Of a stretch of DNA of 64,000 nt, positions 26,491 to 35,276 are shown piece after piece. A program made the position numbers and the translations under genes. The notes under the pieces were generated by a model that was given only the letters and a program-made list of their open reading frames with translations, did not search any database and had not been told where the DNA came from. Position 1 is the stretch's first letter; each line of letters opens with the position of its first letter. Source of the stretch: Clostridiales bacterium (GTDB lineage: Bacteria; Bacillota; Clostridia; Saccharofermentanales; Saccharofermentanaceae); contig JAFVDI010000017.1 in assembly GCA_017478485.1 (NCBI GenBank), positions 1 to 64,000 of the forward strand. Direction: 5' to 3'.

Positions 26491-26614
26491 AAATTTCTTT
26501 TCCTCCTCTTCAGGTTATTGGTTCGCCGGACCTTGAATCCTTATTGGCGAACATGACCCCGGGGCACACAGCTTGGCATTACGATGCGCTCCGGTTATTC
26601 AAACCCGCAAACTC
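26491..26614 (-). other. structured gap between rpsJ and rplC
   Basis: No gene is seen in these 124 nt. The minus strand can form a GTTCGCC/GGCGAAC stem (26521-26527 with 26546-26552) about 30 nt before rplC. Other gaps in this operon are mostly under 30 nt, so this one may carry a processing or regulatory element. Confidence 0.35.
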
Positions 26615-26932
26615 TTATTTCTGCTTGATCTCGATAGAGACGCCTGCGGGCATGTCAAGCTTTCCTAAATCTTCCATGACCTGGGAAGACGGTGTGTAAA
26701 CATCGATGATTCTCTTGTGTGTTCTCTGCTCGAACTGCTCACGTGAATCCTTGTTTACGTGGGGTGAACGCAGAATCGTGACTACTTCCTTATCTGTAGG
26801 AAGCGGGATAGGGCCTGCGAAGCTTGCGTTGTCACGTGAAAGTACGTCTACGATAAGCTTTGCGCTCTCATCAAGGATCTTATGGTCGTAAGCCTTGAGT
26901 CTGATTCTGATCATGATCTTCTTTGCTGCCAT
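26615..26932 (-). CDS. rpsJ: 30S ribosomal protein S10
   Basis: S10 belongs to the small-subunit head and, as NusE, to the antitermination complex with NusB. The 105-residue product begins [21 protein letters not shown] and contains [39 protein letters not shown] family sequence (seen at about 38-72). It is the first gene of the operon and has a strong AAGGAGG site. Confidence 0.97.
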   Translation of the reverse strand: MAAKKIMIRIRLKAYDHKILDESAKLIVDVLSRDNASFAGPIPLPTDKEVVTILRSPHVNKDSREQFEQRTHKRIIDVYTPSSQVMEDLGKLDMPAGVSIEIKQK

Positions 26933-27245
26933 TGTGTTTGGCCTCCTTATAAAAGCTGTAATTTTTTATCTCAACCTTGTCGGGCGTTCCTTCGTACTCC
27001 ATTCAAAAACCCAGTTAACCAGTTACCGTCATACGACAGCACTTTGGGACTCTGGGCAAGTGTCTGCAATACCCTTTTCGTCCTGCCTTTAAGGCATGAG
27101 ACCGGCAGATGATCTTTGCTCTGCCATCGGCTCCTTCGAAGTTACCCGCGATCCGGTGCGCAGCTTTGGCGCCGCCCGCGGCAATCTCCGTTATCTAAGC
27201 CTTGTTTGCACGCAGTTGTGGGTCTCCACAGAGCGTGCGACAACA
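26933..27245 (-). promoter_or_regulatory. long structured 5' leader of the S10 operon
   Basis: About 300 nt separate the promoter at 27246-27274 from rpsJ, with no reading frame of note. The first transcribed nucleotides form a two-tier hairpin (GCACGC/GCGTGC, 27208-27213 with 27233-27238, enclosing TGTGG/CCACA). Further on are a GGCAG/CTGCC stem (about 27104-27124), a TGCC-TTAAA-GGCA palindrome (27083-27095) and paired CCCAG elements. Such a leader suggests post-transcriptional control of ribosomal protein synthesis; no known regulator-binding motif was recognised. Confidence 0.5.
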
Positions 27246-27274
27246 ATTGTACTCTCGGGTATTCTTTTTTTCAA
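27246..27274 (-). promoter_or_regulatory. promoter of the S10-spc operon
   Basis: On the minus strand TTGAAA (27269-27274) and TACAAT (27246-27251) are separated by exactly 17 nt. It is the only strong promoter-like sequence upstream of rpsJ and predicts transcription from about 27240. Confidence 0.8.
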
Positions 27275-27321
27275 GGGTTTTTTTGATATTTTGTAAATAA
27301 TTGTTATCGAAAACAGTCTTT

Positions 27322-28239
27322 TTACCGGTTTTTGAGAAATTCGGTCATCTCCTGCGTTCCGAAAACATACTTTTTATTACAAAATCTGCAGCAGGTCTCG
27401 ACAGGTTTGCCTTCGGAAATGAGATCCTCAAGGTCTGCTCTGGACAGTGCGGCAAGGCCTGCACTCATCCTTTCCCTGCTGCATGTGCATTCGAATGCAA
27501 CTTCCGAAGCATCAAGATATTTCATTTCAGGATCGCCCATGAACAGGTCCATTATCTGCGCGGGAGTAAAACCCTCTGACAGAAGGAACGATACTTCGGG
27601 GAATCCTGCTGCTCTCTTTTCAAGATAGGAGATCTCATCCTCGCCCGCACCGGGAAGAAGCTGGGCCATAAATCCGCCGGCATGGGCAACTTTTCCGCCT
27701 TCGAGCAGGACTCCGAGAGCCACGATCGAAGGAACCTGCTCGGATTTGAGCAGATAGCACGCGAAGTCTTCCGCAATCTCGCCGCTTATGAGCTCGACCG
27801 AACCGACATAAGGATCCTTGAGCCCCAGGTCCCTGACGACCGTAAGCGTTCCGTTTCCGACGGCAGCGCCGACATTTATCTTGCCGGGCTTATGGTATTC
27901 GGTAGGTATATTATTCTCTACTGGATAAGCACGGCACTTGAAACCAAAATCGGTAACACAGGTCATGCCTCCGAGCGGGCCATCGCCTTTGATGATGGTC
28001 GTCTGTGTGTCAGTCGGCCTTTTCATGGATTCGGAAATGAGAAGCGAACCCGTTATGAACCTTCCCAGAGCGGCAGTTGCGGCTGGAGAAGTTTCGTGGA
28101 GTTTCCTCGCGGTCTCGCACGCAAAAGTCGTCCTGATCGCGGAGCACTTGACCAGACCGCCAAGAGCTTCTCCCCTGACGATGTGGTCTTTGGATATGTC
28201 TTCCGGCATACCGCTTACATAATACGGATTGTCCGTCAT
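27322..28239 (-). CDS. hslO: redox-regulated chaperone Hsp33
   Basis: Hsp33 is a holdase activated by oxidation, when its zinc-binding cysteines form disulfides and the C-terminal switch unfolds. The 305-residue product has the N-terminal chaperone core with VRGEALGGLVKCSAIRTT, and the switch cysteines C251/C253 (ECTCSRER) and C284/C287 (CCRFCNKKY), the CXC...CXXC layout of the family. An extra Cys stands at 283. Its ATG overlaps the preceding methyltransferase stop by 4 bp, making it the last gene of a six-gene operon. No clear terminator follows. Confidence 0.95.
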   Translation of the reverse strand: MTDNPYYVSGMPEDISKDHIVRGEALGGLVKCSAIRTTFACETARKLHETSPAATAALGRFITGSLLISESMKRPTDTQTTIIKGDGPLGGMTCVTDFGFKCRAYPVENNIPTEYHKPGKINVGAAVGNGTLTVVRDLGLKDPYVGSVELISGEIAEDFACYLLKSEQVPSIVALGVLLEGGKVAHAGGFMAQLLPGAGEDEISYLEKRAAGFPEVSFLLSEGFTPAQIMDLFMGDPEMKYLDASEVAFECTCSRERMSAGLAALSRADLEDLISEGKPVETCCRFCNKKYVFGTQEMTEFLKNR

Positions 28240-28994
28240 ACAGTACCCGCTTTCTTTCTGAACACGTAGAATATGCGCTCTTCATTTTCCGAAGGATCAT
28301 TATCCTTCAGTTCGCCGTAAACGGCAAGGAGTTCAAGTCCGGCTTTTTCGCCCGCACCGGCAAAAAACTCGGAAGGATAATACTTTTCGACCAGTTCGCC
28401 GTCAAATCTTTCGTAAAGGCCTTCATCTGTCAGTGCGAAAAGTGTCAGTTCGGCCGTGTTGATCAGCGTTTCCTCATCGAAGCTGTTCACCCACAAAAGT
28501 GTAAAGTCATCGTAGTCTTCATAGAAGATATTGTCAGCGAACGTTTCAGCCAGATGATGCATTGTAATCGCATCAAAGATGAAAAGCCCGCCGTCTTCGA
28601 GGTTCTTTCCGACCGAAGCGAAAAGACGTTCCAGCGCTTCCCCGTCTGTAATGTGGTCAACGGTGTCAAGGGTCGAGATGAAACAGTCGGTCTTTCCGCC
28701 TATGTCGAAATCAGTAATGTCCTGGACAGACCAGATGACATTTTCAGCGCCCTCTTTTGTTGAAGCCTGCGCCAGCATTTCCTCAGCCGAGTCTATGCCG
28801 GTCATCTCATAGCCCTTCTTTGTGAGCTCGACAGTGACACTGCCGGTTCCGCATCCGAGATCGGTTATGCATTCAATATTTCTTTGGGAATGACGCTTTA
28901 TCAGTTTGGATATGAACTCTGCCCATGCAGCTGCGTCCATATCGGACTGCATGGTGTCATAGTACAAAGCCAGCGCATCATAGAAATTGTCCAT
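28236..28994 (-). CDS. class I SAM-dependent methyltransferase
   Basis: The substrate is unknown. The 252-residue product has a Rossmann-type methyltransferase fold with motif I in DLGCGTGSVTVELTKKG, the acidic residue of motif II in GIDSAEEML, and CFISTLDTVDHITDGEALERLF for motif IV, like the general YodH/Cyclopropane-type small-molecule methyltransferases found in Clostridia. The C-terminal part (about 150-250) is beta-rich. It lies between the M23 peptidase and hslO, overlapping hslO by 4 bp, so it is expressed with the division genes. Confidence 0.85.
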   Translation of the reverse strand: MDNFYDALALYYDTMQSDMDAAAWAEFISKLIKRHSQRNIECITDLGCGTGSVTVELTKKGYEMTGIDSAEEMLAQASTKEGAENVIWSVQDITDFDIGGKTDCFISTLDTVDHITDGEALERLFASVGKNLEDGGLFIFDAITMHHLAETFADNIFYEDYDDFTLLWVNSFDEETLINTAELTLFALTDEGLYERFDGELVEKYYPSEFFAGAGEKAGLELLAVYGELKDNDPSENEERIFYVFRKKAGTV

Positions 28995-29007
28995 GAATGA
29001 TCACTTA

Positions 29008-30291
29008 TCAGGGCAGATATCTTTCAGGGTTGACGGGATCGCCGCCCTTGCGGACCTCGAAATGCAGGTGTGCACCTGTAGAAGTACCGGTGCTTCCCAT
29101 CTCTCCGATCCTCTGGCCGGCCTTTACCTTCTGTCCTGTCTTAACATTAACTCTCCTGCAGTGGCCGTAGAGAGTGGTGTATCCGCCGCCGTGATCGATG
29201 ATGCAGTAATTACCGTAACCTGAGCCGCCGGTATTCTGACCCTGGACAGGCTTTGCAGTAAAGATGACCACGCCTGAGCCTGCCGCCATGATCGGTGCAC
29301 CATAGCTTCCGCCGATATCTATTCCGGAGTGGAATTTCTTGGTGTTATATACCGGATGAATACGCCATCCGAAAGGTGAAGTAATATTCGGCCAGTTGAC
29401 GGGCCACCTGAACTTACCGTTCGCAGGACCCTTATACATATTCTGCTGAGCATACTTCTTCTGGAGTTTCTTGATCTTGTCGTTCAGAGCCTCTGACTCT
29501 TTCTGGAGCTGGTCTTCCTTCTTTTCCCATGAGGTAAGCTTGGTATTAACGTCCTTGAGTTTCTGTTGGGTCTTGCCGATGAGAGCTGTCAGTTCGTCCA
29601 GCTGCTTCTGCTTTTCCTCAGCGATACCCTGCAAGTCCTCAGCTTCCTTGAGAGCCAGTTCTTTCTGAAGCTTGGCATCATCAACGGCGATCTTCATGGA
29701 ATCAACTGCCTGTGCATCGGCATCAGCTATCAGAGTCATTATCTCCATGTTCGTGAAGAATCCCGCAAGGCTGTCTGATTCGAGCAGGACCTCGAACATG
29801 GACTTGTTCTGGAACTGGAACATGACGGAAACCCTGTTCTGGAATTCCTTGGTGCGCTTTTCAAGGTTTTCTTCAGCGTTGATATAGTCATCGAGAGCTT
29901 TGACCCTTGCATCGAGCGCGGCCTGAAGCTGAGCCGTGATCTCTTCATACTGCTGACGCTGCTCGTCATTGGCATCGTTTAATGCCATGAGATCATAGTT
30001 GACCTGCTTCTTCTTAGTTTTAAGCTCGTAGATCTTCTGTGCAGCGGACTTTGCTTTTTTCTTGGTCTCGTCACGCTTCTTCTTTGCATCCTCGATGTCC
30101 TTCTTGGTTACATTCGAAAGCTGAACGTTAGCCATATCCGGAGCTGCAGCTCTTGCCGAAACGCTCTTGATCGCTGAACCTGCGATAAGGATCGTGACCA
30201 AGATGATCACGGAAAAGACAGGCATTAAGTACTTTTTTCTGAGATAAGCTTCGCGTGCTGCGATCGCTTCAAGTTCTTCCTTGTATCTCAT
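29008..30291 (-). CDS. murein hydrolase activator or hydrolase, coiled coil plus M23 (LytM) domain
   Basis: This is probably the cell-wall hydrolase controlled by FtsEX. The 427-residue product has a membrane anchor or signal at about 24-46, a long coiled coil (about 65-285, rich in Lys, Glu and Gln) and a C-terminal M23 peptidase domain. The zinc ligands look intact: HSGIDIG supplies the H and D, and HLHFEVR the HxH, with YGHC in between. In E. coli EnvC the LytM domain is inactive; here it appears catalytic, so the protein may itself cut peptide cross-links. It follows ftsX by 12 bp. Confidence 0.9.
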   Translation of the reverse strand: MRYKEELEAIAAREAYLRKKYLMPVFSVIILVTILIAGSAIKSVSARAAAPDMANVQLSNVTKKDIEDAKKKRDETKKKAKSAAQKIYELKTKKKQVNYDLMALNDANDEQRQQYEEITAQLQAALDARVKALDDYINAEENLEKRTKEFQNRVSVMFQFQNKSMFEVLLESDSLAGFFTNMEIMTLIADADAQAVDSMKIAVDDAKLQKELALKEAEDLQGIAEEKQKQLDELTALIGKTQQKLKDVNTKLTSWEKKEDQLQKESEALNDKIKKLQKKYAQQNMYKGPANGKFRWPVNWPNITSPFGWRIHPVYNTKKFHSGIDIGGSYGAPIMAAGSGVVIFTAKPVQGQNTGGSGYGNYCIIDHGGGYTTLYGHCRRVNVKTGQKVKAGQRIGEMGSTGTSTGAHLHFEVRKGGDPVNPERYLP

Positions 30292-30303
30292 AGTAATTAC
30301 CTC

Positions 30304-31200
30304 TTATACCTTTACGTACTTGCGTACGGAGATACCGCTTCCCAATGCTCCGATGATGGCACCAAGAAGAAGCAGCAGGAAAAGTTCATGCCATATGATA
30401 GCGCCTGCGGGAACTATAGCATAAAAGCTGGTTGAGTTCATGGCATTCATCGTTCTGATATATATCTGATGATAAATTGTCATCGTAAGACCCCATGATA
30501 TGATGGCGCTTATAAGTCCTACGATCGCACCTTCAATGATGTAAGGCAGTCTGATGTAGTTGTTTGTGGCACCGACGAACTTCATGATCTCGATCTCGGA
30601 AGCTCTTGCATAGACCGAGATCCTGACCATGTTCGAAATGATGAACATCGAAATGATAAGGAGTACGGCAAACGAGGCAACGGTCGCGATGTTAACGATA
30701 TCGCTTGCCTTTGTCAGGAACTCCATGACCTTGCTTTCCTGCTGGACCTTGTTTACGCCGTCATAAGTCTCGAACTCCGAGCAGACATCGTTTGCCATCG
30801 AAGGATCCGAGATCCTTACGGAGAATGTAAAAGGCAGATACATGTTGTAATCGAAATCATCGAGGATCGATGCCGAGTCGCCTAAGTTTTGCTTGAAGCT
30901 GTTGTAGTTCTGTTCAGGTGTTGAAACGGTGTAATCGATAACGGCAGGGTTTGCCTTGATCCTGGCGGCGGCGGTATTGAGTTCCTCCTCCGTGCAGTTG
31001 AGCTTCATGTAGATCTCGATCGGCGGCTTCTGCTTAAGTTTGCTCATGATGCCGCGGGCATTTACCGAGAACATAAGGAAGATACTCATGATGATGAGCA
31101 TCAGTGTTATCGTTGTTACGGATGCAATGGTTACCAGCGGATGCCTGACGATTCCGCGGATGCCCTCACGTACTGAATTGAGAAAAGCTCTTCCGCTCAT
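30304..31200 (-). CDS. ftsX: cell division protein FtsX
   Basis: FtsX is the membrane half of FtsEX, which transmits ATP hydrolysis to periplasmic or extracytoplasmic hydrolases. The 298-residue product has four membrane segments: one near 22-44, then an extracellular domain of about 120 residues, and three helices at about 170-195, 222-245 and 268-290. The N-terminus RAFLNSVREGIRGIVRHPLVT and the segment YARASEIEIMKFVGATNNYIR are family features. It overlaps ftsE by 4 bp. Confidence 0.95.
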   Translation of the reverse strand: MSGRAFLNSVREGIRGIVRHPLVTIASVTTITLMLIIMSIFLMFSVNARGIMSKLKQKPPIEIYMKLNCTEEELNTAAARIKANPAVIDYTVSTPEQNYNSFKQNLGDSASILDDFDYNMYLPFTFSVRISDPSMANDVCSEFETYDGVNKVQQESKVMEFLTKASDIVNIATVASFAVLLIISMFIISNMVRISVYARASEIEIMKFVGATNNYIRLPYIIEGAIVGLISAIISWGLTMTIYHQIYIRTMNAMNSTSFYAIVPAGAIIWHELFLLLLLGAIIGALGSGISVRKYVKV

Positions 31201-32513
31201 GAATCTCCGTCCTCCGGGAACATATCTATATCATTGCCCGAGAAGAAACTGTTCTTCTTGCTCTTCTTTTTGCGCTTTTCTTCCTTTGACTGCTTTTTGT
31301 CCTTTGCGGAAGTATCTTCCGGCTTGTCAAAAGAAGGAGCCGCAACCATATCAGGATCGGTTACGGGCGCAGGCGCAGCCGCGGGCTTATCAGCTTCCGT
31401 TCCGAAAGCAAGAGTGCCGCTCTCATTGGCTGCGGTAAGAGTCTCGGGTGAGATGTTGATCTCTATGATCTCAGGACCTGCTTCCTGAACTGCAGGCGCA
31501 GCAGGCTTTGCTGCTTCAGCAGGTTCGTCGTCTTTGATCTCTATGATCTCCTCGACAGGGAGATCCTCTGGCATCGTTTCAGCGGGAAGCTCACTTGCGG
31601 GAGCTTTATTTCCGAAAAGCTTCTCGTGCTTGGTCAGGTCATCATTAAACATGAGAGGTGCCTGGACTTTTGTCTGGCCGGGATTGAATTCGGGATCATC
31701 ATAATTATCGCCGTATGCGCCGTCCTCGTCATCACCGTAAGTTACGAGGTCGCTCGAACCGGAATAAAGTGAAGTGCGTGAGCTCGTTTCCGGAAGCTTC
31801 TTCGGGTCGGAAGACAGGGTTTCGCTGTATCCGCTCTCATTCTCGTCTCTTGCGATCAGGCCGTTCTCGATCTCGATAACGCGCTTCTTCATCCTGTCTA
31901 CCATCGCCTTATCGTGAGTGCAGATGATGACAGTCGTCTTATTGCCGCTCGTTCCGTTCCTGTTGATGTCAAGGAGCATTGCCATGATGGCCTCGCTCGT
32001 CTCAGGGTCAAGGTTTCCGGTAGGCTCGTCTGCTACTATAAGGCTGGGGTTGTTTACGAGAGCCCTTGCGATGGCTACCCTCTGCTGCTCACCGCCTGAT
32101 AATTCCTGCGGATAAGCATTTGCCTTTTCTCTTAATCCGACCAGTGACAGGCAGAACATTACGGTGTTATCAAGGCTCTTCTTGGGTACGCCGATTATCT
32201 CGCCGGCAAAAGCGACGTTCTCTGCAACGGTCTTGCTTTCAATAAGTCTGAAATCCTGATAGATCATGCCGATCTTGCGGCGGAGTACAGGTATCAGCGC
32301 GCGTGACATGTGCGAGATATCGAAATTGTCTATGGTTACCTTGCCGGATGTGGGCTTCTCTTCGCAGGTTATGCATTTGAGAAGTGTTGATTTTCCGGAT
32401 CCCGATTTACCGATAATGAAGACGAATTCACCGTCTTCTATCGTAAAACTTACGCCCCTGAGAGCATCGACCCCTGATTTGTAGGTCTTCTCTACGTTTA
32501 TAAAATCTATCAC
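31197..32513 (-). CDS. ftsE: cell division ATP-binding protein FtsE with long C-terminal extension
   Basis: FtsE is the ATPase of the FtsEX complex. The first 220 residues are a complete ABC ATPase: Walker [10 protein letters not shown], the signature [15 protein letters not shown], Walker [10 protein letters not shown], and the H-loop ICTHDK. The usual protein stops near there; this one continues for about 215 residues in a disordered, acidic, Pro/Ala-rich tail with stretches such as [20 protein letters not shown] and a lysine-rich segment near the end ([15 protein letters not shown]). The tail has no recognised domain. The start overlaps nothing; cdaR-like gene ends 10 bp upstream. Confidence 0.95.
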   Translation of the reverse strand: MIDFINVEKTYKSGVDALRGVSFTIEDGEFVFIIGKSGSGKSTLLKCITCEEKPTSGKVTIDNFDISHMSRALIPVLRRKIGMIYQDFRLIESKTVAENVAFAGEIIGVPKKSLDNTVMFCLSLVGLREKANAYPQELSGGEQQRVAIARALVNNPSLIVADEPTGNLDPETSEAIMAMLLDINRNGTSGNKTTVIICTHDKAMVDRMKKRVIEIENGLIARDENESGYSETLSSDPKKLPETSSRTSLYSGSSDLVTYGDDEDGAYGDNYDDPEFNPGQTKVQAPLMFNDDLTKHEKLFGNKAPASELPAETMPEDLPVEEIIEIKDDEPAEAAKPAAPAVQEAGPEIIEINISPETLTAANESGTLAFGTEADKPAAAPAPVTDPDMVAAPSFDKPEDTSAKDKKQSKEEKRKKKSKKNSFFSGNDIDMFPEDGDS

Positions 32514-32523
32514 TTGTAATGTT

Positions 32524-33630
32524 TTACCTTATCTTGTTGTCATTAGTATCGTTGAGATAATCAACGTAAGTCCTGACCATCGTAGCCATCTTGAAAAGGA
32601 CTGCATCATCAAACTTGCGCAGATCAAGACCTGTCTTTGTCTTAACCTTCTCGAGTCTGTACACGAGCGTGTTCCTGTGTACGAAAAGCTCTCTGGAAGT
32701 TTCGCTGCCGTTCAAGTCATTGGCAAAGAATGTATCGATGGTAGTTCTTGTTTCCTCGTCAAGCTGTCTGAAAGCGTCGTTCGGGAATACTTCCCTGATG
32801 AACATCTCGCAGAGGGGCTTGGGGAGCTGATATATAAGACGGCCTAAGCCGAGCTTGTCATATCTCGAAATGTCAGCGTCTCCGTCGAAGATCTTGCTGA
32901 CCTTGAGTGCCGTCATGGCATCAGAATAGGACTTGCTGATATCCATGAAGGAACCTACTACGGAACCGACCGCAACCTTGGCATTGCAGCCTTCGGAATT
33001 GAGTCCGGCAAGTATCGATGCGCCGGTCTCATCGATGAAAGAATCTGAGCTTTCAGGATCTCTCAGTGCTTCGGAAGCATCAACGATAACGATTGAAGTC
33101 GTATCATCCATGGAGATTACCGTTGCTATTTCTGAATCACTGTAAAGGTTCTGGAGGATCTCGAATGCTTCAGCACTCTGTTCTGCAGAGGTGCGGACGA
33201 CCAGTACGAGCCTCGGATCCTTGCAGTCGATCTTGTAGCTTCTTGCGATCATCGGGATCTCATTGCGGATCTCGTTATCGAGCAGAACGTTTCTTATGAA
33301 TATAGCCTTCTCCGCGTCAGTGCCCTTCTCCTTTACCAGGGTCTTGAGCCACTCGGCAATGAGCTGAAGATTGATCTTCGCATCCTGATCAGTGTTTTCG
33401 ATATAGATGATGTATTTGAGCTGCTCGCCGATAAATACCTTGAGATAAGTACGGTCTGCCGTCGAAGCGAACAGATTGTCAGATGACATTACGGCTCTGA
33501 AAGAAGGATCTGTCTGATCTTCGCTGCCTTCATCAGTAGCTGCGAGGATCCTTCCTGTTGTATCCATGACTCCGCAACCGGAGGGGATTATCGTTTTGAC
33601 CTGCCGCATGCACTTCTTGATTTCTTCCAT
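32524..33630 (-). CDS. CdaR/PucR-type transcriptional regulator
   Basis: The 368-residue product is a probable DNA-binding regulator of the CdaR (sugar diacid regulator) and PucR class. The N-terminal 130 residues resemble the diacid-recognition sensor (SGCGVMDTTGRILAATDEG is its hallmark), the middle is a GGDEF-like degenerate domain of the CdaR type, and the C-terminus holds the PucR helix-turn-helix: TSRELFVHRNTLVYRLEKVK followed by FDDAVLFKMATMV. It is the first gene of an operon with ftsE-ftsX-M23-methyltransferase-hslO. The ligand and targets are unknown; coupling with division genes is unusual. Confidence 0.88.
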   Translation of the reverse strand: MEEIKKCMRQVKTIIPSGCGVMDTTGRILAATDEGSEDQTDPSFRAVMSSDNLFASTADRTYLKVFIGEQLKYIIYIENTDQDAKINLQLIAEWLKTLVKEKGTDAEKAIFIRNVLLDNEIRNEIPMIARSYKIDCKDPRLVLVVRTSAEQSAEAFEILQNLYSDSEIATVISMDDTTSIVIVDASEALRDPESSDSFIDETGASILAGLNSEGCNAKVAVGSVVGSFMDISKSYSDAMTALKVSKIFDGDADISRYDKLGLGRLIYQLPKPLCEMFIREVFPNDAFRQLDEETRTTIDTFFANDLNGSETSRELFVHRNTLVYRLEKVKTKTGLDLRKFDDAVLFKMATMVRTYVDYLNDTNDNKIR

Positions 33631-33676
33631 TTTTACACCTCAGCCGAAATTCTCGCAGAATATCCGATTAAACGCT

Positions 33677-33705
33677 ATTGTAAATAGTAATATTTTTCTT
33701 TGAAA
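33677..33705 (-). promoter_or_regulatory. candidate promoter of the cdaR-like/ftsEX operon
   Basis: On the minus strand TTTCAA (33700-33705) and TACAAT (33677-33682) are spaced by 17 nt, about 50 nt upstream of the first gene and directly after the terminator of the neighbouring ABC ATPase gene. The -35 is weak, the -10 good. Confidence 0.5.
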
Positions 33706-33714
33706 GGTGCAAGC

Positions 33715-33746
33715 AAAATAAAACGGGCGTTCCGAAGAACGCCCGT
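33715..33746 (-). terminator. terminator of the sugar ABC ATPase gene
   Basis: A perfect 10-bp stem ACGGGCGTTC/GAACGCCCGT (33723-33732 with 33737-33746, tetraloop CGAA in plus reading) is followed in the minus direction by a T-rich run (33715-33722). Confidence 0.92.
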
Positions 33747-33770
33747 GATAATTCATTGGTAAGACCCGAA

Positions 33771-34886
33771 TTATGAAATGATGCTCTGCTCTGTATCCTT
33801 GTCGAAGATGTGGATACGGTTTGCATCGACTGCGAGGTCGACAACCTGACCAACTGCAGACTGTGAAGTTGTAGGGTCAACGCGGCATGTGAGAGGCAGT
33901 GAGCCGTTAACTGTAACGTAGAGGTATGTTTCAGCACCGAGCATTTCGACGACGTCGACGTCTGCTGTGAAAGCTGACTCAGGGTGATCTGTAACATATG
34001 TGATATCGTCTGTGAGAGCCTCAGGTCTGACACCGAAGATGACTTCCTGACCATCACGCTCGATAACTTCCTCAACAGCATATCTCTCAGGGAGCTTGAT
34101 AGTAACGTTCTCGAAGGAGATGAATACGTCAGAACCCTCAACGTTGATAACAGCATTGATGAAGTTCATAGGAGGCATTCCGATGAATCCTGCAACGAAT
34201 GTGTTGACCGGGTTGTCATAGAGCTCCGTAGGAGAGTCAACCTGCTGGATGAAACCGTCCTTCATAACGACGATTCTCGTACCCATGGTCATAGCCTCTG
34301 TCTGGTCGTGTGTAACGTAAACGAATGTTGTCTTAAGTCTGTGGTGAAGCTTTGTGATCTCAACACGCATCTGTACACGGAGCTTAGCGTCGAGGTTTGA
34401 GAGAGGCTCGTCCATGAGGAAAACCTTAGGGTCACGAACGATAGCACGTCCGAGAGCAACTCTCTGTCTCTGACCACCGGAGAGAGCCTTCGGCTTTCTG
34501 TCGAGGAGATGCTCGATCTCAAGGATCTTAGCTGCTTCTGTAACACGGCGGTTGATCTCTTCCTTGCTCATTCTTCTGAGCTTGAGAGCGAATGCCATGT
34601 TGTCACGAACTGACATATGAGGATACAGAGCGTAGTTCTGGAATACCATTGCGATGTCTCTGTCCTTAGGGAGTACGTCGTTGACGCAACGGTCATCGAT
34701 GTAGATCTCACCTTCTGAAATGTCTTCGAGTCCAGCGAGCATACGGAGCGTTGTAGACTTACCGCAGCCTGAAGGGCCAACGAGGATGACGAATTCCTTA
34801 TCGGCTACGTCAAGGTTGAAATCAGAAACTGCGACAACGCCGCCGTCATATTTCTTGTAAACATGCTGGAAAGATAAACTTGCCAT
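33771..34886 (-). CDS. msmK: ABC transporter ATP-binding protein, MsmK/UgpC/MsmX type
   Basis: This is the type of ATPase that energises oligosaccharide ABC importers and is often shared by several of them. The 371-residue product has the ABC core with Walker A GPSGCGKST, signature LSGGQRQRVALGRAIVRDPKV, Walker B FLMDEPLSNLDAKLR and the H-loop VTHDQTEAMTMGTRI, followed by a C-terminal regulatory OB (TOBE) domain of about 130 residues with FGVRPEAL. There are no permeases or binding proteins beside it and it has its own terminator, so it is an orphan, presumably serving transporters elsewhere. Confidence 0.93.
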   Translation of the reverse strand: MASLSFQHVYKKYDGGVVAVSDFNLDVADKEFVILVGPSGCGKSTTLRMLAGLEDISEGEIYIDDRCVNDVLPKDRDIAMVFQNYALYPHMSVRDNMAFALKLRRMSKEEINRRVTEAAKILEIEHLLDRKPKALSGGQRQRVALGRAIVRDPKVFLMDEPLSNLDAKLRVQMRVEITKLHHRLKTTFVYVTHDQTEAMTMGTRIVVMKDGFIQQVDSPTELYDNPVNTFVAGFIGMPPMNFINAVINVEGSDVFISFENVTIKLPERYAVEEVIERDGQEVIFGVRPEALTDDITYVTDHPESAFTADVDVVEMLGAETYLYVTVNGSLPLTCRVDPTTSQSAVGQVVDLAVDANRIHIFDKDTEQSIIS

Positions 34887-35244
34887 AACTCATACCTCCA
34901 AAATGCCCGCTTTGGCGGGTCTTATCTTAATGAGAATAGTAACAAAGCCTGTTTTTCATTACTATATGACACTTTCTCCAAAAAAAAATTAGCTCTTTTG
35001 GCTTTATTTTTTGAGTTGATTGTTAATTTGTTCAAAACGAGTTGACAGTTTTGTGAGCATTATCCAAAATTCCTTCACAATTTGTGGAAATAAGCCTTTA
35101 TAAAGCACTTTCGGGACTTTGTGCGAAATGTCACAGATGCCGTTTTGATCGGAAAAATTACCTTTACATTCGTGTTACGCATCATATTGATAATGTATTT
35201 TTCCTTATATATAACAATAATATTATAAAAGCGGCCCGGAAGTA
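34887..35244. other. divergent intergenic region between msmK and argC
   Basis: No gene is seen in these 358 nt, which are AT-rich. Next to msmK the minus strand can form a CCCGC/GCGGG hairpin (34906-34910 with 34915-34919) just upstream of its GGAGG site, which could influence msmK translation or act as an attenuator. A TATAGT -10-like element for msmK lies near 34950-34960, but its -35 is weak. The arg promoter begins at 35245. Confidence 0.4.
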
Positions 35245-35276
35245 TTGACTTTTGAATTTTTATGCATTATATTGCA
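35245..35276 (+). promoter_or_regulatory. arg operon promoter overlapping ARG-box-like operators
   Basis: TTGACT (35245-35250) and TATATT (35268-35273) are spaced by 17 nt. Overlapping them are TGAATTTTTATGCA (35253-35266), close to the ArgR consensus TGAAT-N4-ATTCA, and the palindrome ATGCATTATATTGCAT (35262-35277). Tandem ARG boxes over a promoter are the standard arrangement for ArgR repression; argR is not in the window. Confidence 0.7.
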
